A stretch of 62,871 bases of DNA from Opitutaceae bacterium (GTDB lineage: Bacteria > Verrucomicrobiota > Verrucomicrobiia > Opitutales > Opitutaceae). Location: NCBI GenBank assembly GCA_018667915.1, contig JABIRI010000153.1:1-62871 (forward strand), in the 5' to 3' direction. The notes beneath the pieces were generated by a model, which made no database searches, was not told where the DNA came from, and saw only the letters and a program-made list of their open reading frames with translations. Within the stretch, counting starts at the first letter, position 1. Every line of letters begins with the position of its first letter. The position numbers were made by a program, and so were the translations under genes. This document shows positions 44,330 to 51,673 of the stretch, one piece after another.

Positions 44330-44944
44330 ATGCACCACGTGCTCCAACATCCTCTCTCGTCACATGTGCTCACCCACTTGCGCGACCGCACCACTAAACC
44401 CGCCACGTTTCGCACGCTGAGCCATCAGGTCGGTTTGTTGCTCGCACTCGAAGCGACCAAGGACTTGCCCACGAAAGATGTGGCCATCGAAACCCCTCTC
44501 GAGCCAATGCAGGCTCCGATCCTCGCCCAAAGTCTAGTAGTCGTGCCAATCCTGCGCGCGGGCTTGGGCATGCTGCAGCCTTACACCGATTTATTCCCGT
44601 CCGTGAGTGTAGGCTATGTTGGCATGGAACGGGATCACGATACCGCCGAGGCACGGAGTTACTACTGCAAACTGCCGCCCCTTGAGGGTCGTCGGGTCCT
44701 GTGTGTGGACCCCATGCTCGCGACCGGTGGTTCGGCCATTCAGGCGCTAAACGTGATCAAAGAAGCCGGCGCAACCGATCTGCGCCTCGTCACAATCCTA
44801 AGTTCACCCGAAGGAGTTTCCGCCCTCGAATCTGCCCACCCCGACGTGCCGCTGATCACCGCCGCCGTCGATCGGGAACTCAACGACCAGAGCTACATTA
44901 TGCCGGGTCTGGGCGACTTCGGTGACCGGCTCTACGGCACCTGA
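44330..44944 (+). CDS. upp: Uracil phosphoribosyltransferase
   Basis: 204 residues. The PRPP-binding loop VDPMLATGGSA is at about 126-136, and the uracil-binding end GDFGDRLYGT is intact. VVPILRAGLGML is also diagnostic. It converts uracil and PRPP to UMP. It follows the deoxyribosyltransferase gene by 13 bases and precedes an acetyltransferase gene by 10 bases, so this is a compact operon. Confidence 0.96.
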   Translation: MHHVLQHPLSSHVLTHLRDRTTKPATFRTLSHQVGLLLALEATKDLPTKDVAIETPLEPMQAPILAQSLVVVPILRAGLGMLQPYTDLFPSVSVGYVGMERDHDTAEARSYYCKLPPLEGRRVLCVDPMLATGGSAIQALNVIKEAGATDLRLVTILSSPEGVSALESAHPDVPLITAAVDRELNDQSYIMPGLGDFGDRLYGT

Positions 44945-44954
44945 AATCAAAACA

Positions 44955-45407
44955 GTGTCCAATTTTCAAATACGTGCTGCCACCCCTGAGGACGACGCGT
45001 CTTGGATGCGCCTGCGGAAGGCACTGTGGCCAGACTGTTCTCCCGATCGCTTCGCCGTGGAACGAGAGCTCTACCAGCGTTGCGCTGGAGTAATCGCACT
45101 GGCGTTCGACGAAAATAATCATGCCTTCGGTTTTGCGGAGGTCACAATTCGGCGGGAGCATGTATCCGGTTCTCGCCACGATGTGATCCCTTACCTGGAG
45201 GGTTGGTATGTTGATCCCTTGCGGCAGGGCGAAGGTGTCGGCCGTGCATTGATTGACTTCGTCTCGGATTGGGCGCGCTCCGCCGGATACACGGAACTTG
45301 CCAGCGATACGGAACTGGAAAACGTTCTCAGCCAACACGCCCACAAACGGCTGGGGTTCAGGGAGGTCGAACGCGTGGTTTCCTTTATCAAGGATCTCGA
45401 TGAGTGA
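44955..45407 (+). CDS. AAC(6')-like GNAT acetyltransferase
   Basis: 150 residues from a GTG start at 44955. The order of motifs fits aminoglycoside 6'-N-acetyltransferases: SWMRLRKALWPD near the N-terminus, GWYVDPLRQGEGVGRALID (acetyl-CoA binding) and ASDTELENVLSQHAHKRLGF with EVERVVSFIKDL at the end. Whether it confers resistance cannot be judged; many chromosomal relatives have other amine substrates. Its stop overlaps the second DUF5069 gene by eight bases. Confidence 0.78.
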   Translation: MSNFQIRAATPEDDASWMRLRKALWPDCSPDRFAVERELYQRCAGVIALAFDENNHAFGFAEVTIRREHVSGSRHDVIPYLEGWYVDPLRQGEGVGRALIDFVSDWARSAGYTELASDTELENVLSQHAHKRLGFREVERVVSFIKDLDE

Positions 45408-45861
45408 ACGACCAAAACTGCGCCGGCCCTGGGATCAGGATGTGGCTGACTGTATGTGGTTGGCTCGTTTAACCGATAAAGTGCGGCTGCACCTGACCGG
45501 GAATCTCAACGAAGATTTTGAACCCTTCTTTGGGCATAGGCTCGCGACTGATGGAGCCTTCATTGATTTTTTCGAAATTGAACTGAAGGACCTCATCGCC
45601 GTAGTGCAATCTGAGCCGACCAACGATCAGGCCGTTACCACTTGGTTTCTCCAACAACCCGGCGCCACGCCGGACCAAATCAAGACATGGAACGACGAAG
45701 CCTTCGATCTGGGAAAGACAGGAAAACCCATGGCTCGCGCCTTCTCGTGGGCGCGGCGCAAATACTACGGCGGCACCAACGCTGATCCGGGTGTCGTCAG
45801 CGTTTTTAGCGGAATCGCTTGGGACGAAGGTTATCTCGATGAAATGCCTGATTCCGTATGA
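45400..45861 (+). CDS. DUF5069 protein, paralogue 2
   Basis: 153 residues from ATG 45400. DVADCMWLARLTDKVRLHLTGNL mirrors the N-terminal block of the first copy, and DIDDFEIELKDLIAVVQ-like text (DFFEIELKDLIAVVQSE) follows. The C-terminal part (GKTGKPMARAFSWARRKYYG) differs. The start overlaps the preceding acetyltransferase gene by eight bases, and its end overlaps the next gene by four (ATGA). Confidence 0.78.
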   Translation: MSERPKLRRPWDQDVADCMWLARLTDKVRLHLTGNLNEDFEPFFGHRLATDGAFIDFFEIELKDLIAVVQSEPTNDQAVTTWFLQQPGATPDQIKTWNDEAFDLGKTGKPMARAFSWARRKYYGGTNADPGVVSVFSGIAWDEGYLDEMPDSV

Positions 45862-46697
45862 GTGCTGTTTCCTTTCGTGAGGCAACCGTCGACGACCTCG
45901 ACGCCCTTTCCGCCATCTACATCGATGCCGTAGACACCCTCGGACCACGCGCCTATACCCCGGGCCAAATTGCGGCCTGGCGACGCTGGCCCATCGATTC
46001 GCCCGAGGAGGTCAAACAACGTGTCTTCGCCGGAACGTGTCGACTAGCAGAATACGACGGCGCCTCGGTAGCGTTCGCCGTTTTCACCCCACCCGATCAC
46101 CTCGATTTTCTCTACACCAAAGGACCATTCGCGGGTCGCGGTTTGGCGACCCAACTCCACCACCAACTTGAGGCAATTGCCCGCGAACAGAACGCGGTGA
46201 TGCTCCGCACGGAGGCGAGTTATCTGAGTCGCCCGGTATTCAATCGACTCGGATATGAGGTGACCGAAATCGAAGACATCGAACGCTTCGGAGAAACCTT
46301 TCGGCGTTTCCTGATGCGTAAGATTCTACGTCCGGATCCACCGGCCACCCGACCGTTCGCCCCGTGTCGTGCCGCACATCAACGGTCATTTGAGGTTGCC
46401 CCGAACGTTATCGCGGAAGAAGAGGTCACTTTTCTGGAATATGGGCCAAATAACCCCGGCTGGTTCAAGGGGATCTCCCACCAGCAAATCGAAGGCTACT
46501 TCCCATCTACTTGGTTCTCCCTCGACCCAACCACTAAAAAAGCGGCCGCCCAGCGGGACTATGACTCCATCGAACTCACGGTAGCGGCTGGCGATCTCGT
46601 GGCGGTTATCGAAACGGAAGCCAATTGGGTCAGGGTTATGGATCAAAATTCGGAAATCGGATGGATTCCTACAAACTGCGCGCCCGACCAAGCTTAG
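45858..46697 (+). CDS. GNAT acetyltransferase fused to an SH3-like domain
   Basis: 279 residues. Residues 1-150 are a GNAT domain (SFREATVDDLDALSAIY, then LYTKGPFAGRGLATQLHHQLEAIA as the acetyl-CoA loop, and VFNRLGYEVTE). After a linker, residues 185-279 read like a variant SH3 fold (ITVAAGDLVAVIETEANWVRVM-type text, ending EIGWIPTNCAPD). SH3-like bacterial domains often bind cell-wall or peptide ligands, but this protein has no signal peptide. The combination is unusual. It overlaps the preceding gene by four bases and precedes the carbonic anhydrase gene by 44 bases. Confidence 0.7.
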   Translation: MSAVSFREATVDDLDALSAIYIDAVDTLGPRAYTPGQIAAWRRWPIDSPEEVKQRVFAGTCRLAEYDGASVAFAVFTPPDHLDFLYTKGPFAGRGLATQLHHQLEAIAREQNAVMLRTEASYLSRPVFNRLGYEVTEIEDIERFGETFRRFLMRKILRPDPPATRPFAPCRAAHQRSFEVAPNVIAEEEVTFLEYGPNNPGWFKGISHQQIEGYFPSTWFSLDPTTKKAAAQRDYDSIELTVAAGDLVAVIETEANWVRVMDQNSEIGWIPTNCAPDQA

Positions 46698-46741
46698 GCT
46701 TGGCCCACCGGCCTGATTCCCAAGTATCGCCAGCCAACTCC

Positions 46742-47401
46742 ATGAAACGATTCCAACAGCTCTTCTCTCAAAATCGCGCTTGGGCCGAAAAAATAACGCG
46801 TAACGATCCTGATTTTTTTAGTCGGTTGGTCGGCCAACAGAATCCCGATTACTTATGGATAGGTTGCTCGGACAGTCGCGTTCCAGCTAACCAAATTCTT
46901 GGCCTCGATCCCGGAGAGGTGTTCGTGCATCGCAACATCGCAAATGTCGTGGCGCCGGGAGACTTGAACTGCGCATCGGTGGTTCAATTTGCGATCGACC
47001 ACCTTAAGGTCGAACATGTTTTGGTGGGAGGCCATTACGGTTGTGGCGGTGTAAAAGCCGCCTTGGACGAAACTCCATTGGGCCTTGCTGATCAGTGGTT
47101 GGTGCACGTCGACGCCGTGAAAAAACAACACCTCGAGTGCTTGCGAGTCCTGCCCGACGAGCAAGCGAAACACGATCGACTTTGTGAACTCAACGTTATC
47201 GCCCAAGTCCAAAATCTTTGCAAAACCGACACCGTCCAGGCCGCCTGGGCTCGCGGTCAATTCGTCGTCGTTCACGGCTGTATCTACGATCTGAAAAATG
47301 GATTATTGAAAGACTTGGAAGTGAACATTTCGACGGCAGCGGAGGTGGAGTCCTCCTGCAAAGCGGCGATACGGAAACTCGATTACGGGGAAGCCGCTTG
47401 A
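46742..47401 (+). CDS. Beta-class carbonic anhydrase
   Basis: 219 residues from ATG 46742. Zinc ligands Cys42, His98 and Cys101 with the Asp44-Arg46 dyad are intact (WIGCSDSRV; GHYGCGG). It interconverts CO2 and bicarbonate. Length and motifs are close to Escherichia coli Can. A longer open frame from 46625 overlaps the preceding gene and is rejected. Confidence 0.95.
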   Translation: MKRFQQLFSQNRAWAEKITRNDPDFFSRLVGQQNPDYLWIGCSDSRVPANQILGLDPGEVFVHRNIANVVAPGDLNCASVVQFAIDHLKVEHVLVGGHYGCGGVKAALDETPLGLADQWLVHVDAVKKQHLECLRVLPDEQAKHDRLCELNVIAQVQNLCKTDTVQAAWARGQFVVVHGCIYDLKNGLLKDLEVNISTAAEVESSCKAAIRKLDYGEAA

Positions 47402-47448
47402 CCTGAGTCACCTGCTCTTGGCCCAGATCAGACATCGCGACGGTCCTG

Positions 47449-49092
47449 CTAATCTTCTAATCGCACGTATTTATAGAGACGTTTGTCGAGCGGCCCGGGA
47501 GCCCAGTTTTTCACTCGGGAATCGATCAAATACGGGTTCGTATAGTGGTAAATCGGAGCGATGATCGCCTCATCCACTAGCATCGTATCGAGTTCGCGAA
47601 GCAGCTCGAGACGACGCTCCACATTCGATTCTCTCATCGATGCGGCATGAAGTTGATCGTATTCCTGACTACTAAATCCGGTATGGTTATTAGGGTTTCC
47701 AGCCGTGAAAATTTCTAGGAATTGATTGGCGTCATCGTAAACGGCGACCCATCCCGACCTAGCCACACTGAAGTCCAACGTATCAAGTGAATCGAGATAC
47801 ACCTTCCACTCCTGATTGTAGAGCTGAAGCTCGATCCCCAGCTCGGTTTCCCACATCTGTTGAATGGCTTCCGCAATCGTGCGATGTCCTTCCGAGGTGT
47901 TGAACAACAGCTCCACATCTGGAAAATTCGCACCGCCTGGAAAGCCAGCTTCGGCCAGCAAACGACGCGCTTCTTTAGGATCAAACCGAACGCTGAAGGA
48001 GGGTTCAAAACCACCGGCGCCCGGCGGGGCAAAACTACCCGCCGGCGATTCCCCTCTGCGCGTGACCTTTGCCACGATCGCTTCTCGATCAATGGCTAGG
48101 GAGAGTGCCTTTCGAACTCTTGCGTCGTTAAAGGGCGGACGCGTCACATTAAATCGATAGAAATACGTGCCCAATTGGGGATCTACCCGAAGCGGCGAAT
48201 CGGGCATTTCCTGATAGGTCGGCAATTTCGTAATCGGCACTTCGTTGGTAATGTGGAGTTGTCCCGAACGGAACATCCGCTCCTCCGTATCAATGCTCTC
48301 CACCGGGTAAAAATGGATCGCATTGAGCGAGACCGTTTCGGCATCCCAATAGTGCGGATTCCGTTCCACCACCAAAACCCGATCCTGATCCCAACGCGTA
48401 AGCTGAAACGCGCCACTGCTTACCAGATTTCCCGCGCGAGTCCACCCGGTGCCTCGGCGTCTCAAGCCATCGTGCGAGGCGATGACATCGATCGGTAACG
48501 GACGCCAACAGGGGTAGGTCATCAGCGACAAGAAATAAGGGACCGGGTGCGCGAGCTGAATTTCCAAGGTTCGACTATCCAGAGCCTTGGCCCCCACCGT
48601 TTCAAAATCTGTCGTGTCGCCACGCAAATAGGCTGAACCACCGGCGATGATCTCGAACAAATAAGCGTAGTCGGCCGCCAGCAGCGGATTTAGCGTTCGT
48701 TCGTAGGATCGCACAAAATCCGACGCCACCAACGGACTGCCATCAGACCACTTGAGCCCAGGCCTGAGCTTGAACGTAAATTTAGTCAGATCTGCCGAAA
48801 CCTCCCAACTCTCTGCCAGTGCGGGGCGAATCTCGCGCGTGATCGGATCCTGCTCTACCAGACCCTCAAACAAAGCATCCATGATATGGAATTCCGGAGT
48901 GCCCGTCACCACGTGCGGATCCAGATCCGGCACCTCCGAGCCATTATTGATATGCAGCACGCCATCTCGCACGCCGCTATCCACCGCTCGCTCCGAGCGG
49001 CTACATCCCGCGAGCACCAGCGCGATCATAAAACCGCCGCCCATTAACCCGCGGCCACCGGCTCTCGTTCTTTGCCGCAATCGTTTTAACAT
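47449..49092 (-). CDS. Oligopeptide ABC transporter substrate-binding lipoprotein (OppA-like), paralogue 2
   Basis: 547 residues from ATG 49092, preceded by AAGGGATGGGG. The lipobox is LVLAGC. LHINNGSEVPDLDPHVVTG, KFTFKLRPGLKWSDGSPLVASDFV and the end block mirror the first copy at 35743-37374, so the two are paralogues. No permease or ATPase gene is adjacent. Upstream ATG codons at 49098 and 49143 are possible. It diverges from the methyltransferase gene. Confidence 0.92.
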   Translation of the reverse strand: MLKRLRQRTRAGGRGLMGGGFMIALVLAGCSRSERAVDSGVRDGVLHINNGSEVPDLDPHVVTGTPEFHIMDALFEGLVEQDPITREIRPALAESWEVSADLTKFTFKLRPGLKWSDGSPLVASDFVRSYERTLNPLLAADYAYLFEIIAGGSAYLRGDTTDFETVGAKALDSRTLEIQLAHPVPYFLSLMTYPCWRPLPIDVIASHDGLRRRGTGWTRAGNLVSSGAFQLTRWDQDRVLVVERNPHYWDAETVSLNAIHFYPVESIDTEERMFRSGQLHITNEVPITKLPTYQEMPDSPLRVDPQLGTYFYRFNVTRPPFNDARVRKALSLAIDREAIVAKVTRRGESPAGSFAPPGAGGFEPSFSVRFDPKEARRLLAEAGFPGGANFPDVELLFNTSEGHRTIAEAIQQMWETELGIELQLYNQEWKVYLDSLDTLDFSVARSGWVAVYDDANQFLEIFTAGNPNNHTGFSSQEYDQLHAASMRESNVERRLELLRELDTMLVDEAIIAPIYHYTNPYLIDSRVKNWAPGPLDKRLYKYVRLED

Positions 49093-49208
49093 CCCCATCC
49101 CTTGCCGCCCGAACCGCCAGACCGCAAACCCCATCGGGTCCAAAATACTCGGGAACCACCTTGAACCCGTGGCCCAACAGTGAACGCTCAGAGCGACAGC
49201 GAATATCT

Positions 49209-49952
49209 ATGCGATTGTGGCACACAAAAACGGTATGGGAAAAACTCGCCCGGGAGGACCCCTTTTGGGCGGTCCTCACCGATCCCGACAAATCCAATAA
49301 CCGGTGGAAACTGGATGAGTTTTTCGAGACTGGTCGTAAAACCGTCGACGATAATATGGTCACCATCAAAGCGGCATTGCCCGATCTATGTCTCAATACT
49401 GCGTTAGATTTCGGCTGTGGCGTCGGTCGATTGAGCCAAGCGTTGGGCGAACATTTCCATCGGGTAACCGGTATTGATGTCGCCGCTCCCATGATCGAAC
49501 TGGCCGAAACTCACAATCGTGCACCCGAAAAAATAGCGTATCGGCACAATCCCGCCAGCGACCTCCGTCAACTTCCTGACGACAGTTTTGACCTAGTCTA
49601 CAGCGTAATCACGCTACAGCACATTCCCCCGAGTCTGATTCGAGGATATTTGCGAGAATTCTGCCGGGTTTGTCGTCCTGGAGGTGCGATATTCTTTCAG
49701 CTCCCCGCTACTGCACCTTCAAAACGCTGGCGCTTCCCATGGTATTTGCCGACAACGTGGATGAGGGTTAAGCGATTTTTCCTCAAAACGACCGCGATTC
49801 AGGCCGAAATGTCCATGAATGCCCTCAAAAAGGACGAAGTTCTGGCAATATTGGCCAAAAATGGGGTAAAAACCGTGCAAACCAGCCCCTACGCCGCCGC
49901 CGGCGACCTAGAATCCTTCTCCTACCTCGCCCAAAAGGGGGTCAGGTCGTGA
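49209..49952 (+). CDS. Class I SAM-dependent methyltransferase
   Basis: 247 residues from ATG 49209. SAM motif I LDFGCGVGRLS at 66-76, motif II region GIDVAAPMIELAE, and post-motif block LPDDSFDLVYSVITLQHIP. It resembles small-molecule or lipid methyltransferases of the Methyltransf_11/25 type. The final codons and stop (TGA, 49950-49952) lie in the left inverted repeat of the neighbouring transposase element, so the C-terminus may have been altered by insertion of that repeat. Confidence 0.85.
   Translation: MRLWHTKTVWEKLAREDPFWAVLTDPDKSNNRWKLDEFFETGRKTVDDNMVTIKAALPDLCLNTALDFGCGVGRLSQALGEHFHRVTGIDVAAPMIELAETHNRAPEKIAYRHNPASDLRQLPDDSFDLVYSVITLQHIPPSLIRGYLREFCRVCRPGGAIFFQLPATAPSKRWRFPWYLPTTWMRVKRFFLKTTAIQAEMSMNALKKDEVLAILAKNGVKTVQTSPYAAAGDLESFSYLAQKGVRS
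49933..49951 (+). repeat. Left inverted repeat of the RAYT element
   Basis: This 19-bp repeat contains most of the stop codon of the methyltransferase gene. Its exact complement is at 50933-50951. Confidence 0.85.
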
Positions 49953-49956
49953 TTAT

Positions 49957-50886
49957 CTAATTATTTCGGAGCTTCCAAAGATATGCCCGAACCGAGTTGG
50001 GTTTGCCCATCCGAAGTTCAGCTGCGATCCAAGTAACAGAGGCTCCATTTTCCCGTTGTAGACGGTCAGCCAATTGAATCTTCCACGCCGCGCTTTTTCG
50101 ATCGGCCTCCAGATCTGCCCGTGATTTCCCGAAATCCTCTAGTTCCTGATCCAGCCGCAACTTCCATTTAACCCGCAACATCTCCGGGGGAACCTGCAGA
50201 CCTTCGGAGGATAGGGTGGTCTCATCCGAAGGTAACGCTTCCTTCAGCGTCTGCACCTTCCAAGCGTCGGACCCAACGGCCCATCCCGACGAAAGCGCGC
50301 GGTCTTCATCTTCCATGCCTGCGCCTCCTTCGCCATGCTTACGCTTCAAGATTTCGATATAGTCGTCCCATCCTTTCGGCGTGTCTTCAAGACCATGCGT
50401 ATTGAGCCAACCTAGTGACGATAGGCCATTGAATTTCATGTTTTTATGAAATCTCGCTAAGCTACTCCATCGAAATTGACCCATATGGTCCGGGGTAACA
50501 ATTCCAGCTCGAATTGGATTAAGATGAATGTAATCTACCACTCGCGCCCAATCCTGATCCGTCTCCAACAGGATCGCTTTGTAGCGCCCTTGAAAGAGAT
50601 GACCACGCTCATTTCGAAGTCGGTTAAATCGGGTGGCGAAAGTGCATTGGAGCCAATGCATGCCTGCCGCCAGATTGGGCTCCGGGGTCTGAAATGACAG
50701 GTGGTAGTGATTTCGCATCACGACGTAGGCGCCTAACCTCCAACCGAACCGCTCTACCGCTTCCTCGAGCGTCTGCACAAACGCGTGGGCGGCGCCTTGG
50801 TCAGCGAATATGTCCGACTTATAATTCCCACGATTCAGAACGTGGTAGATGGCGCCAGGGTATTGGATACGAAGTTTTCGAGCCAT
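49957..50886 (-). CDS. REP-associated tyrosine transposase (RAYT, Y1_Tnp family)
   Basis: 309 residues. The HUH pair is His60 and His62 in VMRNHYHL, and the catalytic tyrosine is probably Tyr119 in DYIHLNPIRAG. YHVLNRG near the start and HLFQGRYKAILLE are also typical. The C-terminal third (about 215-309) carries a helix-turn-helix-like end (TWIAAELRMGKPNSVRAYLWKL). Such proteins bind and cleave REP hairpins as single strands. It seems intact. It is bounded by inverted repeats. Confidence 0.93.
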   Translation of the reverse strand: MARKLRIQYPGAIYHVLNRGNYKSDIFADQGAAHAFVQTLEEAVERFGWRLGAYVVMRNHYHLSFQTPEPNLAAGMHWLQCTFATRFNRLRNERGHLFQGRYKAILLETDQDWARVVDYIHLNPIRAGIVTPDHMGQFRWSSLARFHKNMKFNGLSSLGWLNTHGLEDTPKGWDDYIEILKRKHGEGGAGMEDEDRALSSGWAVGSDAWKVQTLKEALPSDETTLSSEGLQVPPEMLRVKWKLRLDQELEDFGKSRADLEADRKSAAWKIQLADRLQRENGASVTWIAAELRMGKPNSVRAYLWKLRNN

Positions 50887-50932
50887 GGCTCAGGCAAGTA
50901 TATGGGGCTTAGTTTTGCAATAATATAGAAAA

Positions 50933-50951
50933 CACGACCTGACCCCCTTTT
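50933..50951 (-). repeat. Right inverted repeat of the RAYT element
   Basis: Exact reverse complement of 49933-49951. It lies 46 bases upstream of the transposase ATG and 37 bases before the pseudouridine synthase gene. Confidence 0.85.
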
Positions 50952-50988
50952 GAAGTGACTCTAATTTGAAACTGAGTCTACTCAAAAT

Positions 50989-51642
50989 ATGACTGCCGAA
51001 CTCCCAACCCTGTTTGAGGATCAGGATTTACTCATTTTGAACAAACCGTCCGGTTTGCTCAGCGAGGGAGCGGATGGGGGCAATTCCAGTGTGGAATCAC
51101 TAGCGAGCGATGCGCTTAGGAAGGACGTTCGCTGCTGTCATCGGCTAGATAAGCTCACCTCTGGAGCAATTCTTTTACGTAAAAACAAACGATTTACCCG
51201 CGAGTTGGCCCAAATCATCGAAAACCACCGGCTCAGAAAAACCTACTGGGCGTTGACGCGCGGTATCTGGCCAAAGCCCTTGAATCGGATCGAAAGCCAC
51301 CTCTCCCACCGCGCCGGCCGGACCTTCGTCGCTCCGGAGGGAAAACCCGCCCTTACCACCGTCCGCGTGTTAGCCCACGATACCGCTCAAGAGCGCTCAT
51401 TGATTGAACTCCTACTTAAGACCGGGCGCACCCATCAGGCCCGGGTGCATTGTGCTGAAGCAGGGCACCCCGTTGTCGGCGACCCCCAATACGGAGCGGG
51501 AGAAGCGGACGACTTCTTTGGTCTTCATGCCAGAGAACTTAAATTCAGGCACCCTGGATCCGGTGAGAATATCACGATTGTAGCCGCTCCGCCCATTAAC
51601 TGGGAACCTTGCCTCAGAGCGTTTGGCCTCGAGAATAATTAA
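50989..51642 (+). CDS. RluA-family pseudouridine synthase
   Basis: 217 residues. The catalytic motif is CHRLDKLTSG with Asp54, and NKPSGLLSEG, LLKTGRTHQARVHCAEAGHPVVGDPQYG follow. There is no S4 domain, so it resembles the short RluA/TruC branch. It isomerises uridines in rRNA or tRNA. It lies between two REP-like repeats (50933-50951 and 51648-51673), so its stop is six bases before the second one. Confidence 0.93.
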   Translation: MTAELPTLFEDQDLLILNKPSGLLSEGADGGNSSVESLASDALRKDVRCCHRLDKLTSGAILLRKNKRFTRELAQIIENHRLRKTYWALTRGIWPKPLNRIESHLSHRAGRTFVAPEGKPALTTVRVLAHDTAQERSLIELLLKTGRTHQARVHCAEAGHPVVGDPQYGAGEADDFFGLHARELKFRHPGSGENITIVAAPPINWEPCLRAFGLENN

Positions 51643-51647
51643 GAAAA

Positions 51648-51673
51648 CACGACCTGACTCCATTTAGGTCAGG
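51648..51673. repeat. Third REP-like copy with hairpin
   Basis: CACGACCTGAC matches the right RAYT repeat and continues TCCATTTAGGTCAGG. CCTGAC (51653-51658) and GTCAGG (51668-51673) can pair. The stop codon of the TRAP permease gene (51664-51666 on the minus strand) lies in its loop. Confidence 0.7.

Larger units (their letters stand above)
49933..50951 (-). mobile_element. REP-associated tyrosine transposase element with perfect 19-bp inverted repeats
   Basis: The transposase gene is bounded by AAAAGGGGGTCAGGTCGTG (49933-49951) and its exact reverse complement (50933-50951). A related copy lies at 51648-51673. The GGGTCAGGTCGTG word is widely seen with Y1-type RAYT genes. The element is about 1.0 kb, between the methyltransferase and pseudouridine synthase genes. 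No target-site duplication is evident to the eye. Confidence 0.75.

Noticed and set aside
44955-45407. Calling an aminoglycoside-resistance gene
   Set aside because: The motifs fit AAC(6') enzymes, but chromosomal relatives often have other substrates, so only AAC(6')-like is claimed.
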